The position numbers and the translations under genes are program-made. The notes under the pieces were generated by a model that saw only the letters and a program-made list of their open reading frames with translations, had not been told where the DNA came from and made no database searches. From NCBI GenBank assembly GCA_013361335.1, contig JABFYH010000124.1, forward strand, positions 1 to 32,528: 32,528 nucleotides of DNA, written 5' to 3'. Every line of letters begins with the position of its first letter. The stretch's first letter is position 1. Source of the stretch: Gemmatimonadaceae bacterium (lineage in GTDB: Bacteria; Gemmatimonadota; Gemmatimonadetes; Gemmatimonadales; Gemmatimonadaceae). This document shows, piece by piece, positions 30,278 through 32,528 of this stretch.

Positions 30278-32528
30278 TCATGAGGCCAATCCAAGCTGCA
30301 GACGAAGGGTATCGATCGGTGCGCGAAGCTCGGGATCCGCGTCGCTCCACAGAACGTACGCCGCTCGCGTCCAGCGCTCCGCCGTGGGGCGGTCGCCCGT
30401 GCGCCAGGCCAACTGCGCACGCAGCAGCATGGCGCGCCCGACCGCGCCGGCTTGTGGCGGCACCTCCGTGAGAATGGTGCGCACCCGCGGCAGCGCCGCG
30501 AGCGTGGCGTCGAGCTGTGCGACCGCCGCGGTAGTGTCACCGAGCGCGAGCAGCACCGTCGCGTGATGGTAGAGGCGGTCGGTCCCCATCGTGCCGGGAA
30601 GAAAGCGCGCCGCTGACAGCGCGAGGGCCTTGCTGGCGGCACGCGTCGCGGCCGTATCGCCCTTTGCCAGTGCCTCGCGCATCGTGAACAGCTGGTCCGG
30701 GCCCGCACGCACCGTCGGGGCTGCCCTGCCCATGAACGGGTCATACGCCAGCGCCATCGCGTTCCTGAACAGCGCCTGGCGGGCGTCAGCACGACCCGCG
30801 GGCGGGATCCACGTGTCAATCTGGCGGCTCGTCCGCATGAACGCGGCGCGGATGCTGTCACGCGGTCCGCCGAGCGATGCGTAGATCCTGAGCTCCAGGG
30901 CGCTCGCCGTGACCGGCAGAGGATACACTCCCCGTCGGCCGGTGAGGGTGACGAAGGGGACATGCTCGCTGTCAGCTGCCGCGCGGGCTGCCAGCGTCGC
31001 ACCGAGATGGGCACGGCCGGTCAAGACGGCCATCGTGGCCAGATAGCCAGCCTGATGAGGGTCCGGCGTCGGCCACCGTCGCAGCGACGAATCGATCAGC
31101 GCGCGCGCGACCGGAAGGCTGTCCATCTTCAGCAGCAGCCGCACCACCGCGGCGGTCCGACGTGCGCGCGCGCTGTCCGTTGCACTGAGCGTCACTGCGC
31201 GTCGAGCAGCTGCGAGCGCGTCGCCGATCGGTGCCGAGGATCCCGAGACCGCGCTCGACGTCTCCAGCGCGGCGGAATATCCGCCCTGGGCATCCGCACT
31301 CGACGGGAACGCTTTCACCCAATCTTCCATGAGCTGCCGGTAGGTATCCGCACTCCACCGGACCGCGTCGCGTTCGGTTGCCGGCGGAGTCGGCAGCGCA
31401 TTCAGGCGGTACGGCAGCGGGACGAACGCCAGGGTGTCCGCCGCAAACGACGGGAATGCCGTGAATGCCGTCGTGTCGGGCAACAGGGCAGCCCCGCGCC
31501 GCGTGATGTTCTCCTCCGTGAAAAGCACTCGGCGCGAGAGGCGCTGAAACGCCGCGCCGCGCTCGGCCCGATGGTACGACGGCACCAGGGCCAGCGCACG
31601 CCGATACGCCAGGACCGCCGTGTAGTAGCTGCCACGGAAGCTGTAACCCGACGGGCTGCGCGCATCGCGAACCACGATCGTATCGCGCGCGTTGCAGTCC
31701 CCGAGCCCGAACCACGCCGCGAAATCCAGGGAATCGGTCGCGAGCAGCGACCGATAGCTCGCGCACGCCTCCCGCATCCGGCCGTCGGCGAGATGCAGCA
31801 GCGCCACCGCATGCATGGAGTCGCGCGGCGTCAGTACCCGCGCCAGCGCGAGCGCATGCGCGGCGTCGCTCCGCCACTCGGTCGGTTTCGCGTCGCCGCC
31901 CCACGACAGCGTGCGGGCCAGCCAGAGATGGGGCTGCGGATAGGCGTCGTCGATCGCGATCGCATCACGGAACCGCTGCTCGGCGCCGCGCAGGTCGAAG
32001 TGGTCGAGCGCACTCCGTCCGGCGTCGTACTGCTCCCACGCGCGCAGACTCTTGGTCGCGGTTTCGGCGTGATCGCGGTCCCGATTGCCGCCAAGGAGGA
32101 TGGAGTCGGCGAGCGCCATGAACCCGGAGTCGAGCGACGCCGTGCTCGGCCCGACACGAATCACGAATTGCCGCGTGGGCTGCGTCGGCTTCGTGACCTC
32201 GTACGCCACCGCACGGATCTCCAACGAGTCGCCGGCCGGAAACACTTCTCCCCACGCGAGTCGCCCTGCGCTCAGCGATCGCGCCGCGTCGAGCGCCTCC
32301 GGCACCGTGTGCGGCTCCTTCCGCGCCCACAGATCGCTCACGCGCATGCCGTCCACGACCCGCACGTCCGACCAGCGCGACATCGCGTCCTGCAGCTTCC
32401 GCGCGCAGCCGTCACCGTCGAGCCAGGCGTTGCGCACCCCAGCCGCGTGGCGGAAGGGAAACACGGCATACGTGGACAAGTCGAGCGCCGGCTGGCGACG
32501 CAGCGGACCGCGCAGCACGGCCCATCCG
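30278..32528 (-). CDS. TPR-rich protein with TolB-like N-terminal region, truncated at window end
   Basis: The frame is open through the window edge, so the N-terminus lies outside; about 749 residues are visible. GTG at 32518 is an internal codon, not a convincing start. Residues beginning ALDLSTYAVFPFRHAAGVRN and RLQ-type helices, then WSDVRVVDGMRVSDLW, resemble the TolB/FlgO-like module that precedes TPR arrays in Gemmatimonadota-type kinases and cyclases. The rest is helical repeats with TPR-like signatures, for example GAEQRFRDAIAIDDAYPQPHLWLARTL, YYTAVLAYRRALALVPSYHRAE, and ARRAVTLSATDSARARRTAAVVRLLL. If a kinase or DNA-binding domain exists, it is beyond the window. It heads the run into the two paralogous lipoproteins (54-bp gap). 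Confidence 0.78.
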   Translation of the reverse strand, partial: GWAVLRGPLRRQPALDLSTYAVFPFRHAAGVRNAWLDGDGCARKLQDAMSRWSDVRVVDGMRVSDLWARKEPHTVPEALDAARSLSAGRLAWGEVFPAGDSLEIRAVAYEVTKPTQPTRQFVIRVGPSTASLDSGFMALADSILLGGNRDRDHAETATKSLRAWEQYDAGRSALDHFDLRGAEQRFRDAIAIDDAYPQPHLWLARTLSWGGDAKPTEWRSDAAHALALARVLTPRDSMHAVALLHLADGRMREACASYRSLLATDSLDFAAWFGLGDCNARDTIVVRDARSPSGYSFRGSYYTAVLAYRRALALVPSYHRAERGAAFQRLSRRVLFTEENITRRGAALLPDTTAFTAFPSFAADTLAFVPLPYRLNALPTPPATERDAVRWSADTYRQLMEDWVKAFPSSADAQGGYSAALETSSAVSGSSAPIGDALAAARRAVTLSATDSARARRTAAVVRLLLKMDSLPVARALIDSSLRRWPTPDPHQAGYLATMAVLTGRAHLGATLAARAAADSEHVPFVTLTGRRGVYPLPVTASALELRIYASLGGPRDSIRAAFMRTSRQIDTWIPPAGRADARQALFRNAMALAYDPFMGRAAPTVRAGPDQLFTMREALAKGDTAATRAASKALALSAARFLPGTMGTDRLYHHATVLLALGDTTAAVAQLDATLAALPRVRTILTEVPPQAGAVGRAMLLRAQLAWRTGDRPTAERWTRAAYVLWSDADPELRAPIDTLRLQLGLAS

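Noticed and set aside
1..32528. Phage, IS, toxin-antitoxin, BGC or defence system
   Set aside because: No integrase, transposase, nuclease/NTPase defence pair or biosynthetic core enzyme is visible; the content is housekeeping and envelope genes.

Overview
The window is a very GC-rich bacterial contig, about 32.5 kb, carrying mostly housekeeping genes on both strands. The gene content and style (a DUF4159 protein beside rsmI, Arg/Ala-rich proteins, many lipoproteins, a rpsF-rpsR-DUF2232-rplI cluster, a TPR protein with a TolB-like front end) suggest a soil or freshwater member of the Gemmatimonadota. That placement is inference from gene families; no phylogeny was run. Bases 1-13 are not genomic: they match the Illumina adapter end exactly, so position 14 is the true contig end.

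Layout. 14-2997, minus strand: a protein with two DUF4388-like units, then rsmI, a DUF4159 protein and a truncated membrane protein, joined by 4- to 16-bp overlaps. 3104-3430, minus: trxA, ending in a clean Rho-independent terminator. 3514-3924, plus: methylmalonyl-CoA epimerase. 3942-4385, minus: a small lipoprotein. 4447-8957, plus: pdxJ, a degenerate multi-Hpt protein, a flippase-like membrane protein and ispE. 8981-12850, plus: tRNA-Gln(UUG), prs, rplY, pth and ychF, with good promoters before the tRNA and prs and with intergenic palindromes. 12851-15360: a decayed coding remnant, a small secreted protein, and a convergent vanadium-haloperoxidase/PAP2-type lipoprotein.

15725-17817, plus: rpsF, rpsR, a DUF2232 membrane protein and rplI, behind a leader that may be an S6:S18 autoregulatory RNA. 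17934-27327, plus: rsfS, two SPOR-type envelope proteins, smc, an RNase Z-like metallo-hydrolase, a type I DAHP synthase gene and lolA, mostly with overlapping stops and starts. 27429-28874, plus: an orphan membrane histidine kinase. 28908-32528, minus: a truncated TPR protein followed by two paralogous lipoproteins with a near-identical Cys-rich C-terminus.

How the genes work together. Most of the content is translation (rsmI, tRNA-Gln, rplY, pth, ychF, rpsF, rpsR, rplI, rsfS), precursor supply (pdxJ, ispE, prs, aroF) and envelope or chromosome upkeep (SPOR proteins, smc, lolA). No phage, IS element, CRISPR array or defence system is visible.

Points most worth a second look: an in-frame TAG that replaces the conserved KPR lysine in an otherwise intact DAHP synthase; a protein with two or three Hpt-like modules that all lack the phospho-accepting His; a SPOR protein carrying what looks like a dead BY-kinase/ParA-type domain directly before smc; the paralogous lipoprotein pair; and heptamer-built palindromes beside two ribosomal protein genes.
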